Positions 31,718-41,063 of a stretch of DNA of 64,000 nt are shown here, piece by piece (position 1 is the stretch's first letter; each line of letters opens with the position of its first letter). Below the pieces are notes generated by a model, which made no database searches, was not told the origin of the DNA, and was given only the letters and a program-made list of their open reading frames with translations. The position numbers were made by a program, and so were the translations under genes. This DNA is from Nannocystis exedens (lineage in GTDB: Bacteria; Myxococcota_A; Polyangia; Nannocystales; Nannocystaceae), in NCBI RefSeq assembly GCF_002343915.1, contig NZ_NETK01000001.1, forward strand, positions 3,296,001-3,360,000, given 5' to 3'.

Positions 31718-31911
31718 CGCGAGCGTATTCATCCCGGCGACCCGCGGTCACCCGTCTCGAGGAGCTCGAAGGGTCGACGGGGTCGAATCATTCCAGCTCG
31801 CCGACGGCCTCGAGAGCATGGGCCACGCGCCGGCCCCTCCCCCGCGAGCTCGGCGACCTGGGCCGCCCGCCGAGCCCGCGGGCGTCGGGCGCCGCCCGGA
31901 CCGGGACGGGC

Positions 31912-32574
31912 TCACCCTTCCGGCGCGCCGACCACGTTCTTCAGCGCCCAGCCCGTCATGTCGGAGTACGTATAGGGCCCCACCAGCCCGCCGACGAACG
32001 TCACCGCGTGCGTCTCGGGGTCGACCACGCGCGCCCCGTTGGCCTCGGTATCGACCATCCACACCTGCCCGTCGACGTCCACGCTGATCCCCGCCGGGTA
32101 CTTCAGGTTCACCAGCATCGACGCGTCGATCAATCGACCGCTCCGCCGTAGATGCCGAACCCGCCGTCGACCCCGGGCAGCGTCGTCGACGCCACGATCG
32201 TCCCGTCCGCCCCGCGCAGCAGGTACACCGTCGCGTTGCCGAGCGCGTCGGGAGCGCTGGTCCACACCTCCGGGTCGACGTGCGCCGTGCAACCGTCGCG
32301 GTCGATCACCGGCGTGCCCGACGTCCAGGCCGCCGGGCGCGACGCGAACCGCAGCGGCGTGTTCCACACCACACATTCGTCCTGCCCCCACGGCAGCACG
32401 TCGCTCGCCCCCAACGACGTCTCGATCGTCCCGCTGTCGTCGTGGTCGACGCAATCGGCGGCGCGGGCCACGATCTTGGTGATGCTGCCCGCGCGGTTGA
32501 CCACCGCCACGTCCCCGCGCAGGTTAACCGACGTGCGCGAAGGGTCAGGTCCGACCTCCGGGCCCGTGCGGTAG
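31912..32574 (-). pseudogene. Partial, internally deleted copy of the 41.3-42.7 kb lipoprotein gene
   Basis: Bases 31912-32133 match 41334-41555 and 32134-32574 match 41899-42339, with only scattered substitutions. About 343 bp are missing between the two blocks. The junction lies in a shared TCGAC, which suggests deletion between short repeats. The loss shifts the frame and creates a stop after …GIYGGAVD. The 5' part (signal peptide, linker) is absent; homology stops abruptly at GTGCGGTAGCG (32574). Confidence 0.95.
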
Positions 32575-32634
32575 CGAGATTGTTCCGCCGGCGCTGCGCT
32601 GCCGTGTGAACCGCCTCTTCCTGGCGGCGGGCGC

Positions 32635-34371
32635 TCAGTCGTTCACGCCCAGCTCCACGGATCCGATTGCCTCGGCACTGCCGTCGTCGGCGCGGACCTT
32701 GACATAGTAGCGGCCCGGGGGCAGGTCGGCCGGCAGCGTGAGGGTGGCCTGCGCCGCGCCGTCGACCAGCGAGGCCTCGGCGCCGAGGACGACCTTGTCG
32801 TTGGCGACCTCGTAGTTGGCAGCGATCACGGCGTCGCGCTGGGGATCGTCGTCGGGCGGGACAGGGACGAGCTCGCCGAGGATTTTCGAGCGCACGGTCT
32901 CCAGGGTGACGTGCGCCTGGCCGTCGGCGAGGCCCGATGCGAGGATGTCGACCTCGACGCTGCCACCCGGCGCGGCGGTGGCGGGAGCGACGCTGACGGT
33001 GGCCGGCGCCGGGTAGCCGATGATCAGCGCCGGGTCGCCGAACAGGGTGTAGAGGTGCAGGTGGCTGCGACGCAGCGCGTCCATGTCGGCGTCGGACAGC
33101 GAGAGGCCGAACGCATTGTCGATCTGGGCGCGGAAGCCGTCGACCTGGGTCATGACGCGCTGCTTCGCGCGCATGAACGCCTCGCCGACGGTGGCCGGAC
33201 GCTCGGCGGTCATGACGAGGCCGAGCTCCCGGATGAAGATGGTGTTGGGGTAGACGTACGAGGTCTCGGTCGAGGAGAGCACGGCGACCGGGCCGTTGGC
33301 AGAGGCGAGCAAGGCGGCGGCGACGCTGTCGCCCGCGCCGGCGAAGGAGCCCATGGCGCAGGCGATCAGGGTGACGATCGGGCTGCGCCCGGCGATTGCC
33401 AGGTCGGCGAGCGCGTCCGCGTCGAGCAGCGGGTGGAGCTGGCCGTTCCACTCGAGCGGGGGGAAGCTGGTGGCGCTGCCGTGGCCGATGTAGGTCACCA
33501 TCAACGAGCCCTCGAGGAATCGCTCGACGACCTTGTCGCTGAACTGCTCGGGGACGTAGACGTAGGGCGAGCTCTGTAGGCCGTACGTCATCGTGATGTC
33601 GAAGTCGTAGGGGATCTCGTCGAGCGCGGTATTGACGAGCTTCTCGACCAGGCTGTCGACCAGGGCGCCCTGGCCGAGAGCGCTGGCGAACATGTTGATG
33701 CGCCGATTGTGTGGACCGAGGCTGCGGACTTGCTCGTGGCGAATGGTCTTGTCCAGCGCGGCCGTGACTGCGGCGGGGTCGTTGGTGGCGATCCGGCCGA
33801 CCGCGAGGTCGGTGAGGTCGTCGTCGTCGAGGTCGGCATAGAGGTGGTCGGTGGGGATCGCCATCGGCGGCTCGATCTCCAGCACCTGGACGACCTCGCC
33901 GAGCGGGACGGTGCCGGCGTCGACCGAGCCGCCCGGCTCGGCGTCGCCGACGAGCAGGACGAACAGCGGCCGCTCGGGGTCGCGCGCGGCGTGGTAACCC
34001 CGCAGGCGCTCGCGGATCGCCTCCACCGGGTCGCCGCCGTCGGCCAGGATCTCGCTCATGCGCAGGAGCGCGACGGTGTGCCCGCCGGCGCTCCGGTGCT
34101 CGCCGAAGCCGGCGGCGGCGTCGGCCAGCGGATCGGCGGCGATGATGACGTAGTCGACCGGCGGCGGGCCGACCTCGCCGGTGGTCGGCTCACCGGTGGT
34201 CGGGACCACGGTGGTGTCGGAGGTCGAGGTCGAGGTCGAAGTCGAAGTACCGACTGCATCGTCGGTAGTGCTGTCGCTGAGAGTCCCGAGGCCCTCGGTG
34301 ACGGCGGGACTGCAGGCCGCGAGAGCCACGAGCAGCGACGACACGACCGATACCAGCGCCGACTTGATCAT
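32635..34371 (-). CDS. C25 (gingipain-like) cysteine peptidase, lipoprotein
   Basis: 578 aa. The ATG at 34371 has AAAGGA 8 nt upstream. The signal peptide ends at LAAC (Cys20); an ST repeat linker follows (about 40-70). The peptidase domain has YIGHGS (His297) and LIACAMGSF (Cys338), the catalytic dyad of family C25/caspase-fold gingipains, plus an Asp-rich segment LYADLDDDDLTDLAVGRI where substrate-side acidic residues and calcium sites lie in the family. The C-terminal 120 residues form an Ig-like/CARDB-type domain, as in secreted C25 enzymes. It should be a surface protease degrading proteins outside the cell. A group II intron lies directly upstream. Confidence 0.88.
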   Translation of the reverse strand: MIKSALVSVVSSLLVALAACSPAVTEGLGTLSDSTTDDAVGTSTSTSTSTSDTTVVPTTGEPTTGEVGPPPVDYVIIAADPLADAAAGFGEHRSAGGHTVALLRMSEILADGGDPVEAIRERLRGYHAARDPERPLFVLLVGDAEPGGSVDAGTVPLGEVVQVLEIEPPMAIPTDHLYADLDDDDLTDLAVGRIATNDPAAVTAALDKTIRHEQVRSLGPHNRRINMFASALGQGALVDSLVEKLVNTALDEIPYDFDITMTYGLQSSPYVYVPEQFSDKVVERFLEGSLMVTYIGHGSATSFPPLEWNGQLHPLLDADALADLAIAGRSPIVTLIACAMGSFAGAGDSVAAALLASANGPVAVLSSTETSYVYPNTIFIRELGLVMTAERPATVGEAFMRAKQRVMTQVDGFRAQIDNAFGLSLSDADMDALRRSHLHLYTLFGDPALIIGYPAPATVSVAPATAAPGGSVEVDILASGLADGQAHVTLETVRSKILGELVPVPPDDDPQRDAVIAANYEVANDKVVLGAEASLVDGAAQATLTLPADLPPGRYYVKVRADDGSAEAIGSVELGVND

Positions 34372-34430
34372 TGGTAGATCCTTTCTTATCAAGCGCGGTC
34401 TCCCGCGCGGAGATTGACAGGACCCCCGTT

Positions 34431-34466
34431 CAAACCGTGCGGGCGGATCTCCCGCACACGGCTTAC
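34431..34466 (-). ncRNA. Group II intron domain V
   Basis: Read on the minus strand, AGCCGTGTGCGGGAGATC is followed by CGCCCGCACGGTTTG, matching the bacterial domain V consensus (GAGCCGT-TGCG...CGCACGTACGGTTC). The AGC triad and closing GGTT are kept. Domain V is the catalytic, metal-binding part of the ribozyme. Confidence 0.8.
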
Positions 34467-34489
34467 GGGTGGTCTCTCGGGCCGTCGCA

Positions 34490-36028
34490 TTACGCGGCCT
34501 CCGGGTACTTCACGGTGCCACGCAGGCGGTGGAGACCGTGGTTGTGGAAGAAGGTGCGAGTCCAGACTTCGGCTTCACCCGCGTGAAGATGCCGGCCCTT
34601 ACGCTTCACCATGAAGCTGTGGAGCCGCTGCCACACGGAGGTGTCGATTTGGTTGAACTTCGCATATGCATTCCCTGTGCGGAAGTAGTTGCCCCAGCCG
34701 CGCAGCACCGGGTCGATGTCGCGGATGATCACCCGCACATCCTTGACTCCGTTGCGGTTACGACCGGTCAGTTCCTTCACGCGCTGCCGCACCCGCGTCA
34801 TGCTGCGCGCCGAGGGCCAGCGCTGGAGGAAGTACACCCTGCGGTGTTCTCTCTCCCAGATCGGCCCAGACATGCGCTTGCGCAGGTGACAGCCGAGGAA
34901 GTCGAAGCCTTGCCGTCCCCAGCGCAGCTCGACTCGCCTCGTCTTCTCGGGATGCAGCTCCAGCCGTCGCAGGATCTCGCGGACCCTGCTCTCGGCTCCC
35001 TCGCACGCCTTCCTGGTCCTGCACAGGATCACGAAGTCGTCGCAGTCGCGCACGAGCTCGCCCAGGTGGGCGTGCCGTCGTCGCCACAGCTTGTCGAGGA
35101 CAGCGAGGTCGATGTTCGACAGCAGCGGCGAGATCACGCCGCCCTGGGGTGTCCCCGAGAGCATCGCCGTCACTTCGCCGTCTTCCATCACGCCGGCTTC
35201 GAGCCACTGCCGCACCAGCTCGAGGACCCTTCGATCCGAGATCCGCATCTCGACGAGCTTTATCAGTCGCTCGTGATCGATGCTGCCGAAGTAGTCGCGG
35301 ATGTCGGCGTCGAGCACGTGGTTTCCACCGCGTGCTCCCAGGACGCGCAGGCGCTCGAGCGCCTGCGTCGCGCTGCGCTTCGGCCGAAAGCCGTACGAGC
35401 ACGGAAGGAAGTCCGCCTCGAAGATCGGCTCCAGCACCAGCTTCGCCGCCATCTGCACCACTCGGTCCCGGACTGTCGGGATCCCCAGCGGCCGCTCCTT
35501 CCCGTCCGCCTTCGGGATGTACCGCCGCATGACCGCGCTCGGTCGGTATGTCCCCGCCTTGAGGTCGTCGGCGATCGCTTCGAGGAAGCGATCGACGCCG
35601 AGCTCTTCCACCTCGGCCAGCGTCTGGGTATCGACGCCCGCTGACCCCCTGTTCCTCTTCACCCGCTTCCACGCTTCTTCCAGGACGTCACGCCTGAAGA
35701 TGCGGTCGTACAGCGCATGGAAGCGTCTACCCGGTTGCCGCTTGGCTGCGGCCCACAGTCGGCGTCGAAGTTCTCGCACTTTGTCACGCGGCCTGCGCCG
35801 CATGGGGTTGTTGGGACCTGTCCTGCAGGCCATGCCCTCGCGCTTACCTTCTTCTCCGACACGACCACCCCAGGGGCCCTTCCCTCCGACGGCGTTGTTC
35901 TGCGCCGCCATCGCCGGTACTACGACCCCCTCGGACTCCCGCTGCACAGCGCTCGACTTCGCCTTCGGCTGATACGAGCCGCCTTGCCCCGACATGGGCC
36001 GTGCAGACGGGCCTCTCCTGTTCCGCAT
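34490..36028 (-). CDS. ltrA: Group II intron reverse transcriptase/maturase with DCDD in place of YADD
   Basis: About 512 aa from the ATG at 36028 (35995 and 35833 are alternatives; ESEGVVVPAMAAQNNAVGGK upstream of 35833 is typical of this ORF group, favouring an early start). The RT fingers/palm are normal: IPKADGKERPLGIPTVRDR, SYGFRPKRSA, DADIRDYFGSIDH, GTPQGGVISPLLSN. The catalytic motif, usually RYADDFVI, reads RDCDDFVI (35036-35047): both metal-binding Asp are kept, but Tyr is Asp and Ala is Cys. The maturase X/thumb domain follows, ending LHRLRGTVKYPEAA. There is no HNH endonuclease domain. Activity is doubtful because of the altered motif. Confidence 0.9.
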   Translation of the reverse strand: MRNRRGPSARPMSGQGGSYQPKAKSSAVQRESEGVVVPAMAAQNNAVGGKGPWGGRVGEEGKREGMACRTGPNNPMRRRPRDKVRELRRRLWAAAKRQPGRRFHALYDRIFRRDVLEEAWKRVKRNRGSAGVDTQTLAEVEELGVDRFLEAIADDLKAGTYRPSAVMRRYIPKADGKERPLGIPTVRDRVVQMAAKLVLEPIFEADFLPCSYGFRPKRSATQALERLRVLGARGGNHVLDADIRDYFGSIDHERLIKLVEMRISDRRVLELVRQWLEAGVMEDGEVTAMLSGTPQGGVISPLLSNIDLAVLDKLWRRRHAHLGELVRDCDDFVILCRTRKACEGAESRVREILRRLELHPEKTRRVELRWGRQGFDFLGCHLRKRMSGPIWEREHRRVYFLQRWPSARSMTRVRQRVKELTGRNRNGVKDVRVIIRDIDPVLRGWGNYFRTGNAYAKFNQIDTSVWQRLHSFMVKRKGRHLHAGEAEVWTRTFFHNHGLHRLRGTVKYPEAA

Positions 36029-36483
36029 CGCTCCTTGAACGCGTGCTGCGCCCCGTACCCCGGGAGGATCCACCGCGCTTTCTGATCCGGATGACTGCGC
36101 GGTGGACGTGGCCTTCACCGTGACATGAGCGGCTCGGCTCCTCCATTGTTTCTCTGTCGAGGCTGCAGGCTTCACTTGATGTTGCGGCCCGCGTTCTTGC
36201 TCCCTCCGTAGAGGCTCTTGACGCCCCGCTCGGGCCGCGAGGATCTCTCCTCGCACCTGGGGCCTGCTACCGGGCGCTCCGGCGCCTACCCGGGCGGGAC
36301 TCTCACCCGCTGGAACGGTGCAGCATGACGCGGCCGAGCCGCCCCCTTCGGGGTCGCGCTCGTCCGCGTCGTCAGGACGCACCATGCGCGCAGTCTAGCA
36401 AGGGGTCTGTGATGACCAGGGGGAGCGCGCGCGGGAGCATGAGAGCGGACTCACCCGTGTTGCAGGCGCCCGCGGTCCGCGGG

Positions 36484-37821
36484 TCAGGCCGTCCGCAGGA
36501 AGAACAGGCCGTCGGCACTGCTCGGCATCAGCACGAAGCCTCTGAGCGCGGGCACATAGGCGATCTTGCCATTGAGCCCGCCCGCGCTGGTGGCCGGCAA
36601 CACGAAGCTGGCGATCTCCATGTCCCAAGTCGTGCCGTCGCTCGGCGTGATCCAGTACATGCGGCCCGGCCCGATGTTCGCGCGGCCGTCGTAGAACAGA
36701 AACTTGTCATTGACGGTGTCGTAGTCCATGCCGGCCCACCCCGGCTTGTCGGCCTCGAATTGCGCGTAGGCCTCGCTCGAGGCCGGGCTGAAGCTGATGG
36801 CCTCGCGCGTGGTGCCGCTCAGGAGGAGGCGTGAGGCGTTCACCTGGAGCGTGCCGGCGGCGAAGCCGTCTGCCCACTGCATGCAGAAGAGCTGGTCGCG
36901 CGCGGAGTCGTAGGCGACCGGGGTGCGGACGTTGATTGAAGCCGCGCCGGTGATCCCAGGATTGCTCCAGGCCTTGGTGGCCGGATCGAAGCGGCGGAAT
37001 CCGGTGGTCCAGATGCCGCCCAGGCCGTCACGCACCTGGCCGAAGCCTCCGTTGTCCAGGATTGACGGCCAGGTGCCGGCCGCATCCCAGGTGTTGGTGT
37101 CGGGATCGAAGCCGTCGACCGTGAAGTAATGGTGAGCGTTGGGCCACGTGCCACGGCAGCCGATCATCATCAGTCGATTCAGCTGGGGCACCCAGAAGTT
37201 GTGCCTGTACGTGTGGCGCGAGCTGGGCAGTCCATCGGCGTTGTAGGGCTGGTCGACCAGCACATCTTCCGCCGCCGAAGGCGCATGGCGTAGCACCCAG
37301 ACGGGCGCGTCATCCATCAGGTTGATGCTCGTGACCCTGTTGTCGGAGCTGTCGCTGTGCCCGCCGCAGCACAGGCAGAACAGCTCGCTGGTGTCCTGGC
37401 GGAGCGCGAAGCTGCTGAAGGCATCGATGGCAGCGCCGCCTGCTCCCGAGGTGCCGGGGATCGGAATCCACTCGTTGAGCGGCGCGCCCTCGAGCCATGC
37501 GGGCGTCCGGCCCGGCAGGGCGCCGGTGCTGCCCTCGCTGTCGGTGCTGCCGGTGCTGCCGGTGCTGCCGTCGGAGCTGGTGGGAACGCCGGAGCTGCTG
37601 CTGCCGTCCGAGCCAGTGCTGCCATCGGGGCCGCTGCTGCCATCGGTGCCGCTGCTGCCATCGGTGCCGCTGCTGCCACCGGTGCCGCTGCTGCCTCCGG
37701 TGCCGCTGCTGCCGCCGGTGCCGCTGCTGCCGCCGGAGGATCCTCCGCCACAGTTCAGCCCCGGGAGGGCCAGGAGGAGCCCTGCTGCGCTAACGAAGGT
37801 TCGTCGTGTGGTATTTGCCAT
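36484..37821 (-). CDS. Tat-exported lipoprotein with (GSSGT)n linker and Kelch-like domain
   Basis: 445 aa. The N-terminus TTRRTFVSAAGLLLALPGLN followed by Cys is a twin-arginine signal with lipobox, so the protein is probably exported folded. Residues about 25-95 are a GGSSGTGGSSGT repeat linker; DNA repeats of 15 bp lie at about 37615-37735. The C-terminal 330 residues have Kelch/galactose-oxidase-like blades (FDPDTNTWDAAGTW, FRRFDPATKAWSNP, DTVNDKFLFYDGR, KIAYVPALRGFVLMP). Two Cys pairs (LFCLCCGGHSD) could bind a metal. Function unknown. Confidence 0.83.
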   Translation of the reverse strand: MANTTRRTFVSAAGLLLALPGLNCGGGSSGGSSGTGGSSGTGGSSGTGGSSGTDGSSGTDGSSGPDGSTGSDGSSSSGVPTSSDGSTGSTGSTDSEGSTGALPGRTPAWLEGAPLNEWIPIPGTSGAGGAAIDAFSSFALRQDTSELFCLCCGGHSDSSDNRVTSINLMDDAPVWVLRHAPSAAEDVLVDQPYNADGLPSSRHTYRHNFWVPQLNRLMMIGCRGTWPNAHHYFTVDGFDPDTNTWDAAGTWPSILDNGGFGQVRDGLGGIWTTGFRRFDPATKAWSNPGITGAASINVRTPVAYDSARDQLFCMQWADGFAAGTLQVNASRLLLSGTTREAISFSPASSEAYAQFEADKPGWAGMDYDTVNDKFLFYDGRANIGPGRMYWITPSDGTTWDMEIASFVLPATSAGGLNGKIAYVPALRGFVLMPSSADGLFFLRTA

Positions 37822-38093
37822 ACGGTCCCGGATTCTAAAGAAAAACGCCAGACAAGAGCGCGCGTCGCCCGCCCCTGCCGGGCGCCGTATCTGTGTCGGA
37901 GCAACGACGCGCCGACTGCAGGAGGAGATCGCTCAACCCGTCCTGCGAGGATCTCATCCGCGCCCTCGGCCGCTGGCGGCGGGTCGGCGCTGTTCTCTGC
38001 GGCCTCGTCGACGGGCTGCAGATCGACCCCGGGATCGACGGCGAATCAGTGTCACCACCTGCTTCTGGGGACAGAGGAATGTGTAGGACGGTC

Positions 38094-38290
38094 TCAGCCG
38101 AGCCCGAGGTGCTCGGCCAAGGGCGGCTCGGGCAGCTCGACGGGGATGCCGTCGGGCAGGGCGTCGAGTGGACGCTGAAGGTCGCGTCGGAGTTCGGGCC
38201 GCTCCCCGCCGGAGATCGCCGCATCGACAGCTGGCGCATCGAGTTCGAGTGACCTCGGGCGCTCGCTCGATCGCCGCAGGGCCGCGCTGT
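38094..38290 (-). pseudogene. C-terminal fragment of an unidentified protein
   Basis: A minus-strand frame with no start codon reads DSAALRRSSERPRSLELDAP, AVDAAISGGERPELRRDLQR and DALPDGIPVELPEPPLAEHL, then GLG and a stop at 38094. It is codon-like and amphipathic. Family not recognised; likely the 3' remnant of a lost gene. Confidence 0.4.
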
Positions 38291-38327
38291 CGACGTCCGG
38301 CGCGGCCCCGCGGCCGTGTCGCCCGGA

Positions 38328-38575
38328 TCACTCCGCCTTGAAGGCCGGCATCCGGCGGCTCGCCGGTCGCGTGAAGCGCTGGCGCGGCGGCTCGATGATC
38401 CAGCGCTGGATGGGCGCCGCCCTCCACGAGCTGCAGCGCGGCTTCCACCGCATCAAGGGCAGGCGTCGTCTGGATCGTCGCGCGGTCCTTCGAAGCAGCC
38501 GTCCCGACCTCGTAGAAAGCACGGAGCGGGGGAGGCCAGCAGTTTCTTGACGGCTCCGCCCTGCTTCGGGTCCAT
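38328..38575 (-). pseudogene. Small decayed gene, about 80 codons with two frameshifts
   Basis: An ATG at 38575 preceded by AGGAAGGAG begins MDPKQGGAVKKLLASP. After a frame change it reads RAFYEVGTAASKDRATIQTT and PALDAVEAALQLVEGGA, and after another IQRWIIEPPRQRFTRPASRR and MPAFKAE, then stop at 38328. The good ribosome site and protein-like composition across three frames indicate a once functional small gene. No family recognised. Only the first frame would be translated now (40 aa, to 38453). Confidence 0.5.
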
Positions 38576-38796
38576 GCTTGAGCTCCTTCCTGGCAGCGCT
38601 GATCAAGTCGTCCGAGTCTTCCGCCGCTGCGGCCCGCGTTTGCTGCTGATCGCTTCGGTGAGCGCCTGCATGATCGCGTCGTTCGGTTCCCATGTGTGCG
38701 ACGCTCTGTAACGACACTCAGCGAACTCCGCTCGCCAAGCACGTTGGGTTCGGTCCGGCTCGGGGCCATCAAAGCGGCCCACCAAAGCCACAAGGA

Positions 38797-39226
38797 AGTC
38801 GGAGCCGACGTCATCGGCGAGGTGCTCGACGGCCGCTACCAGCTCGTCCGCCGGCTGGCCAAGGGCGGCATGGCCCACGTGTTCCTGACAAAGGACAGGA
38901 CGCGCAAGTGTCACGTGGCGATCAAGACTCTGCGCCGCGAAGGTGCATCGGCGCGGCGCCGCTTCGAACTCGAGGCCCCAGGTCCTGAGCAACGTCCAGT
39001 GCGAGCACATCGTCCGCGCGATCGCGTTCGGGGAGACCGCGGACGGCCAGCTCTACCTGGTCTCGAGGACCTCGAGGGTGAGACGCTGTCGCAACGGCTC
39101 GCTCAAGGCCCGTTGCCGTGGCGCGACGTGGCACGTTTCGGCGCGCAGGTCTCGCCCGCCCTGCATGTCCTGCACGCGGCGGGCGCGATTCAGCGCGACC
39201 TGAAGCCGGACAAATCCGCGGGATGA
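38797..39226 (+). pseudogene. Truncated, frameshifted Ser/Thr kinase
   Basis: GEVLDGRYQLVRRLAKGGMA and VAIKTLRREGASARRRFELE give the Gly loop and ATP-lysine strand. A second frame then carries VLSNVQCEHIVRAIAFGETA and DGQLYLVSRTS, and the first frame resumes with LEGETLSQRLAQGPLPWRDV. It ends at IQRDLKPDKSAG: the catalytic loop has lost its His (HRDLKPEN becomes QRDLKPDK) and a stop follows. So two frameshifts plus truncation; not functional. Confidence 0.85.
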
Positions 39227-39628
39227 TGGGATGGTTCAGCGCCGACAGGATCTTGGCCGAGCACGGCGGCGAGCAAGCGGCGCGGGTGGCGGTCATGAAG
39301 GTGGTTCATTGCCTTGCAGCCGCGTGAGCCGATCGCGGCGGCTCACGATTCCCGCGGCCAGGTCGACCGACGATCGGACCGCGTTCGGACCCGCGGCGCG
39401 TCGAGCGACGACGCGCGGCGCACCGCTGCGCGTCGCGTGGCGAGCGACGGGGCGGCGCGATGGACCATGTCTCGAGGAGCATGTCCTCATAGACATTGAA
39501 CGATGCGGTCAGCAGGCTCGGCCGGCGATAAAGGCGGCCGTGCGCAACAGGTGCAACGGAACATGTCTTCAAGAACATGTCCTAGCGGGCATAGGCGAAG
39601 GCCGCCGGCGCGGTCGGCGATAGACGGG
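39227..39628. other. Intergenic region with degenerate TGTCC-type hairpins
   Basis: No gene seen. Imperfect members occur at about 39467-39497 (ATGTCT...AGCATGTCCTCATAGACAT) and 39561-39592 (ACATGTCTTCAAGAACATGT, then ATGTCC-TAGC-GGGCAT with a wobble pair), the last about 35 nt beyond the stop of the following minus-strand gene. Confidence 0.55.
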
Positions 39629-40984
39629 TCACGGGCTGAAGATGGCCAGCCAGACGTCGCCGACGATGGTCTCGTCGGCCATGGTGCCGCCGGCGATGAT
39701 GCGGTCGGCGGCGTCGATTGCGACGGCGTACCCGAGGTCGAGGCCGTTGCCGCCGTCGATGTCCTTGCCCCACCGCAGCTGGCCGTCGGGGGAGAACTTG
39801 CACAGGCGGATGCTCTTGGAGGTCGCGCCGTCGCCGTCGCCGATGACGACGATGTCGCCCCGGCTGTCGACGGCGACGTCGCGGGCATTGGAGCCGGTGC
39901 ACTCCTGGCTCGACCACAGTGGCTCGCCGGTGGGGCCGACCTGCTGGACGCCCAGGAATTCGAAGCCCTGCGGGCCGGCGAGCACGAGGCCGGCCGCGTT
40001 GGGGGCGATCGCGTTGACGACCCCGTTGCCGGTCGGGAGCGCTTGGGCCCACAGCGGGGCGCCGTCGCCGGGCGAGAAGGCGGCCAGGAACTCGGGGAAC
40101 TGGTCGCCCTCGGGTCGCGAGTAGCCGGTGACGACGGCGTCCGCGGTGACCCCGAGGCCGGGCCCGAGCGGATAGACTTTCTGATCGACGCCGAGCGGGT
40201 GACCGGCGGTCCACTTCACGGCGCCGTCGGGGGCGTAGCGGCGCGCGAACAGGGTCGAGAGCGCGTCCGCGTCTCGGCCGAATCCGGCGACCACGAGGCC
40301 GTCGCCGACGAGCGCGGCCTGCGTGAAGTATTCGTCGCCGAAGCCGCTGCTGAGGGTGTCCTCCCATTCGATGGCGCCGTCGGGCGAGAGCCGCGCGACC
40401 CACGCGTCGCGGCCGTCGCTGCCGCCGTCGAAGCCACCGGCGGCGTAGATCGCCGACTCGTCGACGGCGACGCCGAGGACGTGGCCCGTGCTGTCCGGCA
40501 GGAGCGGGTGCGAGGCGAGCGGCGTCAGCTGGGCGTCGAAGCGGGCGACCCACCGGAGGAGGCCAGGGGCCACGCCGCCGACGACGATGGTGCCGTCAGG
40601 GGCGACGGCGATGCTGCGCACCTCGTCGGTGCCGTCGGTGGGCGGTCGGTGCTCGAACAGCAGCTCGCCCGAGGGGGCGCAGTCGTTGTTGCAACCGTCG
40701 CCGTCGATGGTGTTGCCGTCGTCGCAGACCTCGCCGTCGTCGAGGTCGCCGTCAGGACAGGTGGGCGCCGGGCCGGTGGTCGTGGGAAGCGGCGCGTCGT
40801 CGGTCGAGCTGGAGGTCGCGGTCGCGGCGGTCCCGGTCGGCGACTGCTGCGTCGTGCTCATGCCGTCGGTGCCAGTCGCCTGCGGGTCGGTGGCCGTATT
40901 CGGGTCGCCGGCCGCCGGCGGACAGGCGACGCACAGGGTGAGCACGTGGAACAGCGCGGGAGAAGCATGGCGGGCGGTCGGCAC
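39629..40984 (-). CDS. Lipoprotein with one DUF4215 motif and beta-propeller repeats
   Basis: 451 aa from a GTG at 40984, giving a signal peptide ending LTLCVAC; an in-frame extension to 41149 is less likely. A Thr/Ser linker follows, then one Cys-rich motif (CPDGDLDDGEVCDDGN and DGDGCNNDC) of the Myxococcus repeat type. The rest consists of about seven repeats with SPDGAI(E/K)W or APDGTIVVGG cores, as in delta-60/SBBP-type propellers. It is probably a surface protein of unknown role. Confidence 0.82.
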   Translation of the reverse strand: MPTARHASPALFHVLTLCVACPPAAGDPNTATDPQATGTDGMSTTQQSPTGTAATATSSSTDDAPLPTTTGPAPTCPDGDLDDGEVCDDGNTIDGDGCNNDCAPSGELLFEHRPPTDGTDEVRSIAVAPDGTIVVGGVAPGLLRWVARFDAQLTPLASHPLLPDSTGHVLGVAVDESAIYAAGGFDGGSDGRDAWVARLSPDGAIEWEDTLSSGFGDEYFTQAALVGDGLVVAGFGRDADALSTLFARRYAPDGAVKWTAGHPLGVDQKVYPLGPGLGVTADAVVTGYSRPEGDQFPEFLAAFSPGDGAPLWAQALPTGNGVVNAIAPNAAGLVLAGPQGFEFLGVQQVGPTGEPLWSSQECTGSNARDVAVDSRGDIVVIGDGDGATSKSIRLCKFSPDGQLRWGKDIDGGNGLDLGYAVAIDAADRIIAGGTMADETIVGDVWLAIFSP

Positions 40985-41063
40985 GTGGAGATTCCAGGAC
41001 CTGCAGGTCCGCAGCGAAACCGACCGAGATCGGACACGACGGGCTGAAGCGCCGCCAGAAAAC

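Larger units (their letters stand above)
34405..36382 (-). mobile_element. Group II intron with reverse transcriptase ORF
   Basis: The 5' end is placed at GTGCGTC (complement of 36376-36382), the conserved GUGYG start. Near the other end is a domain V-like hairpin (34431-34466) and a possible domain VI before the C25 gene. The 3' boundary (about 34400-34410) is approximate. The intron encodes a maturase-reverse transcriptase. It sits on the same strand as the genes on both sides, in the intergenic space after a Tat lipoprotein gene and just before the C25 peptidase gene, so it interrupts no coding sequence but may separate that gene from its original promoter. Confidence 0.88.
37822..38796. 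other. Decayed region with gene fragments
   Basis: No intact gene between the Tat lipoprotein and the broken kinase. Two minus-strand remnants are listed separately; the remainder (37850-38090 and 38580-38796) has only low-complexity frames. Confidence 0.6.

Noticed and set aside
34469..35644. 391-codon plus-strand frame opposite the intron RT
   Set aside because: It is the antisense of clear RT motifs and has no protein features of its own.
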